Origin: Durusdinium trenchii
Lineage: Eukaryota; Sar; Dinophyceae; Suessiales; Symbiodiniaceae
Length of the DNA stretch: 64,000 nucleotides
NCBI GenBank assembly: GCA_963970005.1
Contig: CAXAMN010021224.1
Coordinates: forward strand, 325,978 to 389,977
Direction: 5' to 3'
Of this stretch, positions 46,175-57,069 are shown one piece after another. Every line of letters starts with the position of its first letter. Within the stretch, counting starts at the first letter, position 1. Both the position numbers and the translations under genes were made by a program. The notes beneath the pieces were generated by a model. That model had not been told where the DNA came from and did not search any database. It saw nothing but the letters and a program-made list of their open reading frames with translations.

Positions 46175-46265
46175 CCCTAGGGCTCCAACCACATCCTCAG
46201 AAGGTGGTTAGACCCCCCCAAGTCCACCCAAACCATCTTCTCAGGAGGTGGTTGGAGCCCTAGGG
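46175..46265. repeat. Fold-back hairpin element, CCCTAGGGCTCCAA ends
   Basis: Arms of about 33 bp are near-perfect reverse complements starting CCCTAGGGCTCCAACCAC, with a loop of about 25 bp. Same terminal sequence as 48331-48420. Confidence 0.92.
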
Positions 46266-47170
46266 TTTATAGGCTATTCCTTTGGTGGGATCCATTTCCC
46301 AACCACCGTGGGAACCGCCAGAGGACCCCAGACCTTTCCACAGTTTGGATCCTCAAGGTTGTCACCTTTGTGCCATTCCTGTTCCTGCCACCCGAGAAGA
46401 TGCTTCCATGACCCCATGACACCCCAAAAAATATCATCACAGATTCGGTTTAAAAGGGAGAGCATCTAGAGGAAACATCATCCGTTTTGGCGATGAAAGC
46501 AAGGGTTTCCTTCCTTCCGAACAATTCCGTGGAGGATCTGAGGAGCTTCGGTGGAGATCGTTTGCAGCTTTGGATGGCAGAGTCCAGGTCTTTTCCAGGT
46601 CTCCAGGGTCTAGGTACTTGCTGTTGTACTTGGCTTGAGCACTTGCATGTACTTACAGCGGGTCACCACATCCACTCCAAAGCCTTAGACCCTGGCCATG
46701 GCCTGAACTTTGTTGGTCGGCCTGAACCTCTTCGAAGCAAGATGAACCTTTGGAGGTTCCATTATAAACCAATGGAATCCCGGTCACGGTGACGGTCGAC
46801 CTCGAATCGCTTGAAAGTCAAAGAATGGAATCCATGCCCTACAAGTCAAAGAGCTCATTTTACTGGAGATAGTCATACAAAACCAATACTTGAGGAGGTA
46901 AAAGACCAGGTTTTACTGGGTCAGACTGGACTTGTAGGGATGGTGTGAAAAACCGGAGGTTTTGTCCTGTCGACCGGTGTCCAGGGCCACCAAGCCAGCT
47001 GGGCCACTTTTGCCCTCTGAGCCCATGGGCGTTCCATGGAACAAGGCGCAGCTGCTGAAGCGAACGGAAGACTGGGATGGGGGGGTTTGAATCGGAAGAC
47101 GGCAAGAGCTTTGGGAAAACACACAAACGAAATCCATTGGTTAAGACGTTTTCCTTATAATGGGTGTGTA
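46266..47170. other. Stretch without a firm gene
   Basis: Frames at 46487-46792 (plus) and 46860-47137 (minus, three overlapping) lack splice context and family signature. Confidence 0.35.
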
Positions 47171-47250
47171 TTTCAACAGGGAGACCCCTGGGCCCAATGG
47201 GACTGGTAGGAGGTCATTGCCTGGGAGGTCTCCCTGTTTGAGCTACAAAC
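47171..47250. repeat. Fold-back hairpin element
   Basis: Left arm TTTCAACAGGGAGACCCCTG, right arm CTGGGAGGTCTCCCTGTTTG, with CATTG at the inner edge of both. The right arm is also present at 43250-43280. Confidence 0.85.
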
Positions 47251-47536
47251 CCATTTTGATGTTACGTGTTTTTGTTGGCATGAGGTGGCGTTGGTGTTCT
47301 ACTTTTGGCAATCCTGGTTTTCCATCAGATGTGCATAAGGAATGATACTCTCTCAGTAGATACAAGGTTGGATCGTTATAGCTATTCTTCGTTGGGAATC
47401 TCTAACGTGTTGGAAATGGCTGGAGTATGATGGAGTTCAGCTTGTTCGTGCAAGGGTTCGCCTGCAATCTTGGTTGTGAACCTCAACTAGTGCAGAATAA
47501 CCTCTTCAGGTCGGTAATTGGAAATCCCTCAAATGA

Positions 47537-48224
47537 TCACTGCTGATGCCGGAGTTTGAGGGTCGCATTGCGAAGCACGATCAACAAGTTGCAGTCTTCC
47601 TCATCTGTAGTGAAGGCTGCACCTTTGCACCATGCGTCCGTATTGTCCGTTCCTTCCTGAACGTTCTTCGGTTCGGGCAGTCTAAGAAAGCATGTCTTAA
47701 GCTCTGTCTTAGCTCCAAGCTGTTACGTGGTTTTTGCTGGTGTTGGACCTCAAATCGTCCAACGTGTGCCGTGTGCCACCAGTTTCTTTTGTTGTCCCTT
47801 CTCAAATCTTGTTCCTATTAATAGCTTCTTGTTACTACTAGTAAGGCACTTGTTACTAGAAGCGATGAACTCGAGCGAATCTTCTGGTGAGGCTGGTGGG
47901 TCTGTGACTGTGGAGCTCTTCTTAGATTTGTGCTGTCCATTCTCGAAGAGGATGTTAATGACGGTGGCAGGCCAGCCGCCAGCCATTTGAAGGGCGGTTT
48001 TGTGGCAGACTTGTTTGCTGTTTTTGTTTGTTTTGCCTGGTGCTTGATCATGCAAATGTATACATCATGGCCGGGCTTGTAGTGGCAGAGAACTAACATG
48101 GGAAGACCATATTCCTCTACGAACATGGTCTTCTTGCATTTGCACTGTGCTACATCACCATTTGTTGTGACAACTTCTTGGTGCCTTTGTCATGTCGAAA
48201 CGGCGCGCGTTGCAGTGCCTCACA
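47537..48224 (-). CDS. Unrecognised spliced or decayed gene
   Basis: Three consecutive minus-strand blocks in different frames look coding. The first (48180 to about 48040) has N-G-D-V-A-Q-C-K-C-K-K-T and P-M-L-V-L-C-H-Y-K-P-G-H-D-V-Y-I. The second (about 48023-47860) has K-T-A-L-Q-M-A-G-G-W-P-A-T-V-I-N-I-L and a Lys/Ser-rich tail. The third (about 47716-47537) starts L-G-A-K-T-E-L-K-T-C-F-L-R-L-P-E-P-K-N and ends L-R-H-Q-Q, TGA at 47539-47537. The gap between blocks one and two is too short for an intron, so a small deletion or indel is likely, which suggests a pseudogene. A C-x-C and C-H pair may bind metal. I cannot name the family. Confidence 0.45.
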
Positions 48225-48330
48225 TCTTGATCAACATATTCTTGTCGGTGGTTGTGTTGCTTTGGCAAGTTTGGATGTAGATGTAGAAAGACTGGCGAAA
48301 GATGTAGAAAGCTTTTCCATCACAGCTTGT

Positions 48331-48427
48331 CCCTAGGGCTCCAAGTACCTTCTGAGAAGGTTTTTGAGCTGGGTTTGGAAGTTCCAAATACATTCCAAGG
48401 AGGTGCTTGGAGCCCTAGGGCCCTAGG
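48331..48427. repeat. Fold-back hairpin element, CCCTAGGGCTCCAA ends
   Basis: Left arm CCCTAGGGCTCCAAGTACCT, right arm AGGTGCTTGGAGCCCTAGGG, loop about 40 bp; the outer CCCTAGGG is duplicated at the right end. Same family as 46175. Confidence 0.9.
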
Positions 48428-49223
48428 GTGTACATTCGCGAAGATCGTAGCTGCCAGCCTGGCTCCCTTGCTCATTGGCGCTGTTTCAGGTGGAGTGGCC
48501 AAAGCCTTTGAGGGGAAGGTCCCTTGGCCCACGACTGCCCGTTTCAGTCTCGGATGTTGGAAAGAGCCGTGCAAGCCACATGCAAGCTTTTGGGATGCAA
48601 CATGAAGTTTCTCACATGGTTCAGGAGGTTCTTTTTCTGTTCTTCTCAGTTGTTCAAGAGAACTGTTCAGATGAATTCCCGTCGGGGACTCCTCTGGTCG
48701 TCTTCCACGGCCTTCCTTTCAGATCCCACTGAAGCTCGCTCGGTCGCCGTGGCGAAAGCGGACACACCACGGCCCAGGTGAACTTCATTTTCCACTCGGT
48801 GGTCCAGCCCTGGCATGCCCAGAGCTCTTATATGCACGAGCCTGGGCGGCACATGAAGAGTCTGTGTTTGATATGTCTTTTTTGCGGACAGTCGAAGGTT
48901 GGAATGACCTTGAGCTGAAAAAACGTGTGCCAAAATTAGCCTGGCTGTCCTGGGAAACATCTCTGGAAAACATGCCACACATTCTTCTCTCGTTTGGGCA
49001 AGCCAAGGGCACGAGACACAACTTGGGTCACGTTCAGCTTGCAGAAGACCGGAAAATGAGTGGCGCCGGCCCAACACACACACAGTTGATTTGTCCGTCC
49101 TGAAATAGGTTGGACTGGCTGTCCCATGTCCGACAACATGTGAGACATGTGACTACTTGGAGACTCAAACTCATATGACTCATATCCAAGTGTTTTGCCG
49201 CTTTAGCACACTTCAGAAGAGCA
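48428..49223. other. Stretch without a firm gene
   Basis: A plus frame at 48428-48605 includes a small-residue hydrophobic stretch (V-A-A-S-L-A-P-L-L-I-G-A-V) but no start or splice site. Many overlapping frames at 48660-49150 on both strands cannot be told apart. Confidence 0.35.
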
Positions 49224-49600
49224 ACACACACATATATATATATTTATACATACATACATACATAGAGAGAGAGAGAGAGAAACAAAAAAATATAGACACG
49301 AAAGACACATGAACAAAAATGAACAATCAAATGAAATACATAAATAAAGAAATACATACATAAAGAAAGCAATAAACAACGTCCAGCTTCTTCAAAGTAA
49401 CCTCTTTGGAGTGCCTAAGTGACCTTTTGCAGGCCCAAGTGACCTCAATCTGGGATATCAAAAGGTCACTTTGAAGAACCAATAAGCAAGAAAGACAGAA
49501 AGACACAGAAAGACTGAACATAGAAAGACAGACAGACAAACAGGCAGGCAGACAGACAGACAATAGATAGAGAACGAGAGAGAACATATAGTATAGTATG
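49224..49600. repeat. Simple-repeat block: (TA)n, (CATA)n, (GA)n, (AGAC)n
   Basis: TA/CATA/GA runs lie at 49224-49282 and AGAC-type tetranucleotides at 49491-49562. Between them, AGTGACCTTTTG and its complement CAAAAGGTCACTTTGAAG form an inverted pair (about 49398-49476). Confidence 0.85.
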
Positions 49601-50829
49601 GCTAAAAAAGCAACTAATTCTCATGTGTGCATAAAAAAGGGGACATCGCGGACTTTGCTGTGGCTTCTTAGGAGGCGTCCTTGGCTGTTTTGAAATTGCA
49701 TGGCCGGGATGCCTTTTGGAAATATACAGCTCCTTGGCGTAGTCTTTTTGGAAGCAAAGTCCACCCAGAACTCAGGCATGATCTTTGGTCTTTAGCGGAA
49801 AGAATGTTTTGGCCAAAAAATAGGGGTCACTCAGGTTCCAGGTGGTCTTCAAACACCCGACAAGAAGGCCGACGCAAACACCTTTGACGGAACAGTTTCT
49901 GCTCAAGCGACGGAGTAGTGAATCTTCTGAAGTGTTTGAATCCCTAGTCTGAAGGTGTTTGGGATGGGTGACTTCTAGGTTGGAGGTCATCGCTAGTAGG
50001 TTGTAGGCCATTGCTATTAGGTTGGAGGCCATCGCTAGTAGGTTGGAGGACAGGCAGTGACAGGAGGGTTTGAACACCTGAGGATGTAGAACTGGAGCTG
50101 GGAGGAATTTCTTCACTCCCCCGCAGTTGGTGCTTGCCAGATGTCGGGGTGTCGATGTCCTTCCACCATTGACCCCCCTGGCACCACCCCAATGTAGGCA
50201 TATTCCATACATGGAGCGTTTGGGTATATTATGGTTGATGTTCGTTGAGGTCCATGGTCTGATATACGTGCAATTTCTGCTCTCAGGTTTCAGGTCGCCC
50301 CCCGGGCTCGGATGGCTTGTGAAGTCCGGTGGAAGCTGCTTTCCCTTTTCGAATTTGGTCCAAGACCCGCAATCCAAGACCTGCTGTCCTCCCCTGTGGA
50401 GTGGCTGAAATGGGAGGCCTAGATCTCCATCTCACTCTGAGGTCCAAGAGGTGTCCCAGGAGTTTACTACCGATATGTTTTCGTGGATCCACAATGGGTG
50501 TATCTTAGAAGCAGGAGATCCTCCATCCACTGTGGTGTATTCTTTTCATGTGTTTTCTTCCTGGTCTCGCAGATCTTTCGCCCCAGCCCTGGAGGGGTCT
50601 CCCGTGGTCCGTGACCTCGGGTGAAGGTCTCCAGGGCCTCTCCACACTCCCTGGAGCGTCCGCCGACGGCCGTGGGGCCGCCGTGGAGAACCCAAAGACT
50701 CGGAAGATGAAATCCACTGCAGACAAGGCGGTTTACACTTCTATATCCTAGATCGACTATGCAACATGTATGCCGAACTGGGCTGGTTTTGTACACAAAA
50801 AGGCATCAATGTTGCATAGTTGGAAGATC
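49601..50829. other. Stretch without a firm gene
   Basis: A local repeat (GGTTGGAGGCCATCGCTAGT and variants, four units) lies at 49976-50045. Frames at 50127-50408 and 50548-50751 are weak and overlap others. Confidence 0.35.
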
Positions 50830-50957
50830 TACCTGGACCTGACTTCAAGTACCTTAGAACATGGGACATGACGTGACATGACTCCATTAAAACAGGTACT
50901 TGTACCATCTTGTACCCATTTTCCCCCGAGGTACGAGTTCCGGATCGACTCCAGGTA
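50830..50957. repeat. Long imperfect fold-back element
   Basis: TACCTGGACCTGACTTCAAGTACCT at the left pairs with AGGTACGAG...GACTCCAGGTA at the right; an inner TGGGAC/GTACCC pair extends it. It resembles 45520-45595 with a larger loop. Confidence 0.7.
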
Positions 50958-51123
50958 TAAACAGATTGAGAACTTGGGAGATGCCCCCTTTTTGGATGGT
51001 TGGATGGTTGATGTTCCTTCCGACAAGGGGTCGGTTGGGGAGGAGGTCGAGACCTATGAAAAGGTTTTCAGCCATGCCAGCCACACTTTTTGTTGGTCAC
51101 TTATTCTTCGCCTTCAAATTCAG

Positions 51124-51203
51124 GTTGCTCTCATGGAGCAGCAGGAGGATTTTTTCGACGACAAGGTCTTCGAAAAGAGTCGCCAGCAGATATACAAGGC
51201 GCT
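51124..51203 (+). CDS. Exon-like segment, acidic/basic helix
   Basis: After AAATTCAG| the 80-nt frame reads V-A-L-M-E-Q-Q-E-D-F-F-D-D-K-V-F-E-K-S-R and then Q-Q-I-Y-K-A, ending at donor GCT|GTGAGA. It may join 51507 (see there). Family unknown. Confidence 0.48.
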
Positions 51204-51340
51204 GTGAGATGCCGCGAGCGCATATCGAGGTCGAAGCGCGTAGATGGAGTGATTAGGGCCGTATGGTGCGCATATCTACAGCGAAGAAAGCACTCCGCAA
51301 GCGGAGAATGGAATCATTCTGATCATTAATCCTTTTGAAT

Positions 51341-51409
51341 TAAGAATCCGGGCCCTCAAAGACAGGGTTTGGAGGGTCCCGACTCCTATGCAGGGCCTCA
51401 GGATTCTTA
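51341..51409. repeat. Fold-back hairpin element
   Basis: TAAGAATCCGGGCCCT at the left pairs with AGGGCCTCAGGATTCTTA at the right. It lies between two exon-like segments, so it may be inside an intron. Confidence 0.8.
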
Positions 51410-51506
51410 GGGCAAGCTGACTGAAAGCCTTGGATGGCTCTTTTACATTGGTCAATGTTCCAGTCCCATTTCCATTTTTGGACACATCTTTGCTTCCCTC
51501 ACGCAG

Positions 51507-51672
51507 CTCGTCCGGGACCTTCTGAAACGGCGCGATCCGCTCTACGGAGATCCGCCATGGGGAGGAACTGGCGATTGTGGCGCACGAGCAGGGCTTTGAT
51601 GATAAGAAGATCATGGCCAGGCAGATGCAGATCACATGCGACGACTGGCTTCGCGGGCGAAGCCATGAAAAG
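51507..51672 (+). CDS. Exon-like segment, possibly interrupted
   Basis: After TCACGCAG| the frame that is in phase with the previous exon meets a TGA at about 51523 and then reads I-R-H-G-E-E-L-A-I-V-A-H-E-Q-G-F-D-D-K-K, then M-Q-I-T-C-D-D-W-L-R-G-R-S-H-E-K, ending near AAAAG|GTATGC. The second half is strongly coding. Either the acceptor lies further in, or the exon carries a stop. Confidence 0.42.
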
Positions 51673-52725
51673 GTATGCCATGAAAACAGAGATGGTGAGC
51701 ATTCTGGGACAAAGACAAAGAGCTTTTCTTTTTGGGTGGTGTGTGTGTGTGCGTGGGTTTCTTGGAGATCCTCAGATGACTCAGATGGATGGTTCAAGTT
51801 CTTGGACTTCTTTGGAAGATTCGGACATGAAAGGCAGATCCAGGCTGGATGCCAGGCTGTAGTGCTTGCCCCAGCGCGGGACACGTGAATCATCCGCTTT
51901 CCAAGTTCGGCGACCGCCGTCGTGTTTGGGGGGGATGTTGTTTTAGGGTGAATCTCCATTCTGGTGAACATGTTTCAGATACGTTTACATGGTAAATGTA
52001 CTTTGTTATATTTATTCCCCATCAAGACATCCACACATCCAAGACATGATAAGACATGTCCCTTAGATGGGGGCAAGACTGTCGACATGAAGATTCCCAT
52101 GGATTCCCACGGATTCTCTTCAACAAATCCAAGACATCGCCGCTGCTACACGGTGAGGCGAAGCGACCACTTAGATACCAGGAGCCGACCCTCCAAACTT
52201 CAAGTCAAGGACCCAATCTCAGCGAAAGGCTTTCTGGGAGTTCAAAACCATGCATCTACCAACCAAAACAGACATGCAGCACATGCAACCTGTCCCTTGG
52301 GATCCTTTGGGTGGTTGTGTTCCTTTGGACTTTTTGGATGAAGAATAATGACATTTGATAGACATATCTTGCGCTGCAAGATCCAGGCCCTGGGAGTTCA
52401 AGATCTCGTCCGTCAGCGGCCCTGAACCCGATAATCATCATGGGACCCTACTAACCAGCACCCGACTTCACAGGTCACCAATGGAATCCTCTGGTGCCTA
52501 ACAAGCCATTTCGGAGACCTGTAGAATCGGGTGCTGGTATAGGAATGGAACCAGGGTTTCGTGAGGTCTATGGTTGGAGTCGAACCGGAACTCCCAGCGA
52601 CCTCGTGGTAACATGTGGTAACTGGATGCCATGATTTGGGAGGGTCGGGACCGTCTTGGAGCCCCGGCGCCATTGGCACCTTCAAAACGGGGCTGGTCAC
52701 TGGACTTATAGACGATCTACAAAAG

Positions 52726-52815
52726 CCAAGTCGACCGAACTCTTTGGGTCCGAAGGCGAAACGGGAGATGAAGATGAAGTCGAGTGGATCAATGGATTTG
52801 GGGTCCAAAAAAGGA
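52726..52815 (+). CDS. Exon-like acidic segment
   Basis: After CAAAAG| the frame reads K-S-T-E-L-F-G-S-E-G-E-T-G-D-E-D-E-V-E-W and then I-N-G-F-G-V-Q-K. The 3' edge is unclear and runs toward a GGTACC-rich repeat. Family unknown. Confidence 0.35.
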
Positions 52816-53115
52816 AATGCCTGGACCATCCTGGACCCAGTATATACGTTAGAACATGTTAGAACATGTTAGAACATGGTATCAGTATCAAAACAGGTAC
52901 CCCATCAAAACAGGTACCATCTCGTACCCCATGTTCGTTACGAACTCAGACAGTCCGGACGTGCTGCTCGGGACGGCACGGGACGGCGGCGACGCGCCAG
53001 GCTTCACCTCACCGGCCTCGGAAACGCGGGCAACGCTGCCACTCGGAAGAAGTATAGCTGCCGCTCCAGAAAGCAAGGGTAGGAGGAAGAGCTGCACATC
53101 GTGAGAGATCTCAGA

Positions 53116-53240
53116 TGGTCATCATCATCGTCGTCGTCGTCGTCGTTGTCGTCGTCGTTGTCGTCATCATCATCGTCATCATCGTCATCGTCGTCATCGT
53201 CGTCGTCGTCGTCATCAACATCAACATCATCATCTTCGTC
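53116..53240. repeat. (GTC)/(ATC) trinucleotide tract
   Basis: About 125 bp of GTC and ATC triplets. A frame downstream (S-A-L-L-T-T-A-R-H-A-V-E-D-L-S-V-V-I-V) ends at CTCAG|GTGAGA, so the tract may be partly exonic; the poly-Asp, poly-Ser and poly-Val frames themselves are artefacts. Confidence 0.85.
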
Positions 53241-53329
53241 GAAGAGTTCTGCTTTGCTCACAACCGCAAGACATGCCGTAGAAGACTTATCGGTCGTGAT
53301 CGTTTCAACTCGACTTCTGCTCAGGTGAG

Positions 53330-54125
53330 ATTAAATTTGGAAGGGTCAACGCGCTTTTTTACAGATGCGCACATGTACTCGTAGTACTATACACATGCAC
53401 AGACACACGCACGGCTGTAAGGGTGTAGCCTATAGGGGGTCAAGATCAAACTCGAGTTTGAGCTAGCCAAGTGGTGAAGCATCTGAACTTGGAGCTATAG
53501 TTCCGGCCTTGATCCTCAAACAGTTCTGTCCCGGGCACTCACGCACGAACACTGGACATGCGCGAGCTAACGTCGCCGCAACCTGTGGTCTTTGGCCGCA
53601 AGGGTGATCCTTGTGGTCTTTCAGCCTCTGTTGGCAGGACAAACAGTCGGGCTTGCCTTCTTTTCATATGAACGCAAGTGCATGCCTTGATCAATTATTT
53701 TATAATTCATACATGGCTGCCACAGGGTCCGACCTTTAGGCGCATCATATAGCGCTATGAAAGAAACTAAAGGTCCTAGAAACTCATGCCATGGCTCATG
53801 GATTCTCATCGATCTACAACTCCTCAGGTCCTGCGCCGTCGAAGCTCGTTTCGCCTGGACACCGCTCAATTTCGCCGTTTGTCGAACACCCCATGGAATG
53901 GGGCGGGCCATCAGCGGCCAATGTAGCCTACCCAGTCGGTGGATAACCCTTAACCCTTAACCTTTTTTTGGAATTGGTTCCTTTAACTAAAACAAGAACA
54001 GGTGGGAAAAAGGTTAACCTTTATTTCCAGGGAAACTGAGGGAGCCAAGGAGGCATATCTTTCCACAATCAGATTCATCGTATGGTCTCAAGTTTTTTCC
54101 TGAATTGGTGCCGGAACACATGTTC
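53330..54125. other. Stretch without a firm gene
   Basis: Nothing convincing on either strand. AACCCTTAACC at 53946-53961 is a short internal repeat, not a telomere array. Confidence 0.35.
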
Positions 54126-54204
54126 AAGCGGCATATGACCTGGGCGAAGCGGCACAACATAGCGCTCAAACGGCGCAACATGGTGGTCAAACGGCAGAAA
54201 CGCG
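54126..54204 (+). repeat. 21-bp tandem repeat (heptad, K-R-H/R type)
   Basis: Units start at 54126, 54147, 54168 and 54189 (partial), each beginning AAGCGGCA or AAACGGC. In the plus frame they read K-R-H-M-T-W-A, K-R-H-N-I-A-L, K-R-R-N-M-V-V, K-R-Q. The unit is an exact multiple of three, so an open frame passes through. Confidence 0.8.
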
Positions 54205-55085
54205 TTGCCACAGTTTTGAGTTCTTGGGTTGAAAACAATGAAGGCTTGAAACGACTCTTTTTCTTGAAACGGCATTGCCTAAACGAAACTACAAGGAAAA
54301 CGGGCGTTTCACCAAAATGTTTTTTTTCACAGACGGGTGGGACGGTGGGCCCAGGAGGAGCGTCTGTGTGTTGTTCTCTTTCCTTTTCTTTCGGGGCAAA
54401 CCATTTTCATCGGTGGCTGATCTCCGTGGCCCGTCCTGGCCCGCCCTGCATGATCCACATGCGGCCCTCTTTAGGTGACGCAGCACCTGAAATGGGCCAC
54501 GCGTTTTCACCGGCTGCGCGGGGTTCATGTCACCCCCACCGTCTTCGTGAATGGTTTGGAGGCGAGGTTTTTTGAGGACGTGGCTTGGGAGTATGTGTTG
54601 CACCCAAAGAATCTTTAAACACAAAGTAAGTCATTTCACTATTAGGTCAACCGAACACCTTTTTTGGTGGTCGAACTTAAAGGCGAGCGGGTAGATGAAG
54701 ACTCGCGTGCACCAGTGGATTTGGGTTTATACCTAGAAGATCCTTTGGGCAGAAATTCTTGCCTTTTTCGGGAAGAGCGGCTCTTCCCGTCCTGGGGCGG
54801 AAATCAGCTGTTTGCCGCGGATATGTTTTTGTTGCCGCGAATATTCCCTTTCAGGAATCCAGTGAGACAAAGACTACATATTCTAGAGGAGTTGAATATT
54901 TTTGTGGTTTACATTGGGCATTTCTGCCTGGAACGGTCACCGCAATGAGAAAAAACTTGCAGCGCTTAAGTTTCCACCTCCACCTGCAAATCTGGCTACC
55001 ATCATATCATATATTATGTGTCTTTGTTTTTGAAGGGTTCTTGTGCGGAACTAAAATCAGTCCAAAGTTGAAAACACCTGGCGCG

Positions 55086-55190
55086 AAAATGCCCGGGAAA
55101 AAGGCAGAAATACCCGGGAAAGAGGCGGAAATACCCGGGAAAACGGCGGAAATACCCGGGAAACCGGCGGAAATTTCCTGGTAGAAGGCG
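55086..55190 (+). repeat. 21-bp tandem repeat (heptad, A-E-I-P-G-K type)
   Basis: Five units at 55086, 55107, 55128, 55149 and 55170, consensus GAAATACCCGGGAAA then two variable bases and GGCG. The plus frame reads E-I-P-G-K-x-A per unit. Differences concentrate in one codon. Related words (CCCGGG, GCGGAAATT) recur at 54770-54850 and 55410-55480. Confidence 0.9.
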
Positions 55191-55638
55191 GGATTCAAGA
55201 ACAGTGCCTTTGATGCCTTTGAAGGGCTTGAACATATGTCGCAGCCTCTTTGTGAATGTCATGAATTTAGAAGTGTCAAAATCGTAGGGTGTCAGATCTT
55301 GAGATGTGAAGCTATGCAGAACGATATGTGGTCTGCAATCATGGAAGAGACAACCTGGTAGGTTGTAATGGTTTTTGAGTTGCTATGTTGGATTTTGCTT
55401 GAGGCAAAAATTCCCTGCTGCCCGCGGAAATTCCTACCTGGCGCGGATTTCCCCTAAATCCGCGAATCCTCCCGGGCAAATCGGACTGAGGCAGAAATTT
55501 CTGCCCCAGGTGCTTCTAGGTATGGTCAGGTCGTTTGCTGTTTGGTTTCATATTTGGCGAAGTCGAATTCGATGTGGGGAGAAAAAACCTTTTGGCCGGT
55601 GATGTGCTGTTTTTGTTCGTGATTGCTTGTGTGTGCGT

Positions 55639-55876
55639 GCCTTGCTCCTCCCAGTAGTAAGGTCAGGAGCCCCTAGTAGCGTCCTTGCTCCTAGTAGTAA
55701 GGCCAGGAGCCTCTAGTGGCGTCCTTGCTCCTAGTAGTATGGCCAGGAGCCCCTAGTAGCGTCCTTGCTCCTAGTAGTAAGGCCAGGAGCCCCTAGTAGC
55801 GTCCTTGCTCCAGTAGTAAGGCCAGGAGCCCCTAGTAGCGTCCTGGCTCCTAGTAAGGCCAGGAGCCCCTAGTAGC
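55639..55876. repeat. 40-bp tandem array with internal hairpin
   Basis: Six units start at about 55639, 55681, 55721, 55761, 55801 and 55840 (40, 40, 40, 39, 37 bp). Each has GTCCTTGCTCCTAGTAGTAA then GGCCAGGAGC and CCTAGTAGC. GCTCCT and AGGAGC within a unit can pair. Confidence 0.95.
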
Positions 55877-57069
55877 GAAGGGGACACTATGGGAATCTCA
55901 TCGATTCACACAGTTTGGTCACTGATGTGTTCTTTGTGCCAACCATCGAGTCTCTGCTTTTTCTCGGAGCGAGGCGTATTGAATGTGTTTGCACCAAACA
56001 ATTTGGAGGCTCAGACATGGCTACATTGGCCACCTTCGTTTTAAGACATGGGAGCAGAATGAATCAAGGGTAGATATGTTTGATTGGGTTTGTTATATTA
56101 CCCGAAAGAGTCGGCAAACAAGAACATCACTGAACCAAGGCCTGCTGTTCTTTCATGTTCTTTCTCCATCATCAGGTGCCCCCTGGTCCCCCTGGGCCCC
56201 TGGTGATAGGATAGACCCAAGTTATAGACATGCAAGTTCAGACAATTTTGGGTTTGCATGTTCTGTGGTTCACTTTCCGAAACCATGTTCTTTTGCCTGA
56301 CACGATCCGACCCGGTGGCCCCTGGGCGCGGGTCGACCTGGGCGCGGGTCGCAGCTAGCAGAGTGGACACAACACCGACAGATACCTGGGTAAGGGAACC
56401 CAGACCATCTGACCATCCGTGCCTGGAACAGTTATTAATAATATATATATATATAATGTATATGTGTATATCAGGGTCACAAGTGAGGTCTAGGGGCCCA
56501 TGGGAGCAAACCGACCATCGCAGGCGGGCATTGTGAGCAGCGACTGGAAGCCGGATGAATGGGAGGCCTTTTTAGCCACTTGGAAGTAGCTCCACGGGTC
56601 CCTCTGCCAATGTACCCGTATGTGATCACCACGATTGAGTAGTATACACTGGAGCAACTCTCCACTGGTCACTGACGCTTGGTGAATCCTGGAAAGACCT
56701 CAGATTTAGTCAAATGCAATTATGATACTCGTACCTGATCCTATTTAGGCAACGTCAACACTCTTTCTCAACCAACCCTTGGATCACATGTCCACCTCAG
56801 ATCACATGTCCTTTGTCATAGATGCTCCAATGCAAGTGGTCAGCTTCCGCTTCAAGGAGCTTCGAAGAAACAATCGTTTCCATGCAGTGGCGAAGCCGAA
56901 GCAAAGATTGTCCAACGTCTATCGTTAGCACCAAATCATGCCTTCGATCACGCAAAGATGGGCCGGGGATCCGCCATCCGCCCCTCACTATGTTTGAAGA
57001 TGTTTGAAGCGTCCATCCCTGGCGTCGGACATATGTGGATCTATACCAAGGCCCACTTTGGGACGGTGA
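55877..57069. other. Stretch without a firm gene
   Basis: Contains a TA-rich run at 56432-56470 and overlapping frames on both strands at 56800-57280. Apart from the segment at 57070 none is supported. Confidence 0.35.

Noticed and set aside
53946-53970. CCCTTAACCCTTAACC resembling telomere repeat
   Set aside because: Only about two and a half units and not the TTTAGGG type expected; treated as a local duplication.
55639-55876. Array of hairpins as transcription terminators
   Set aside because: Stems are short and tandem identity explains the regularity; bacterial-type terminators are not expected in a dinoflagellate nucleus.
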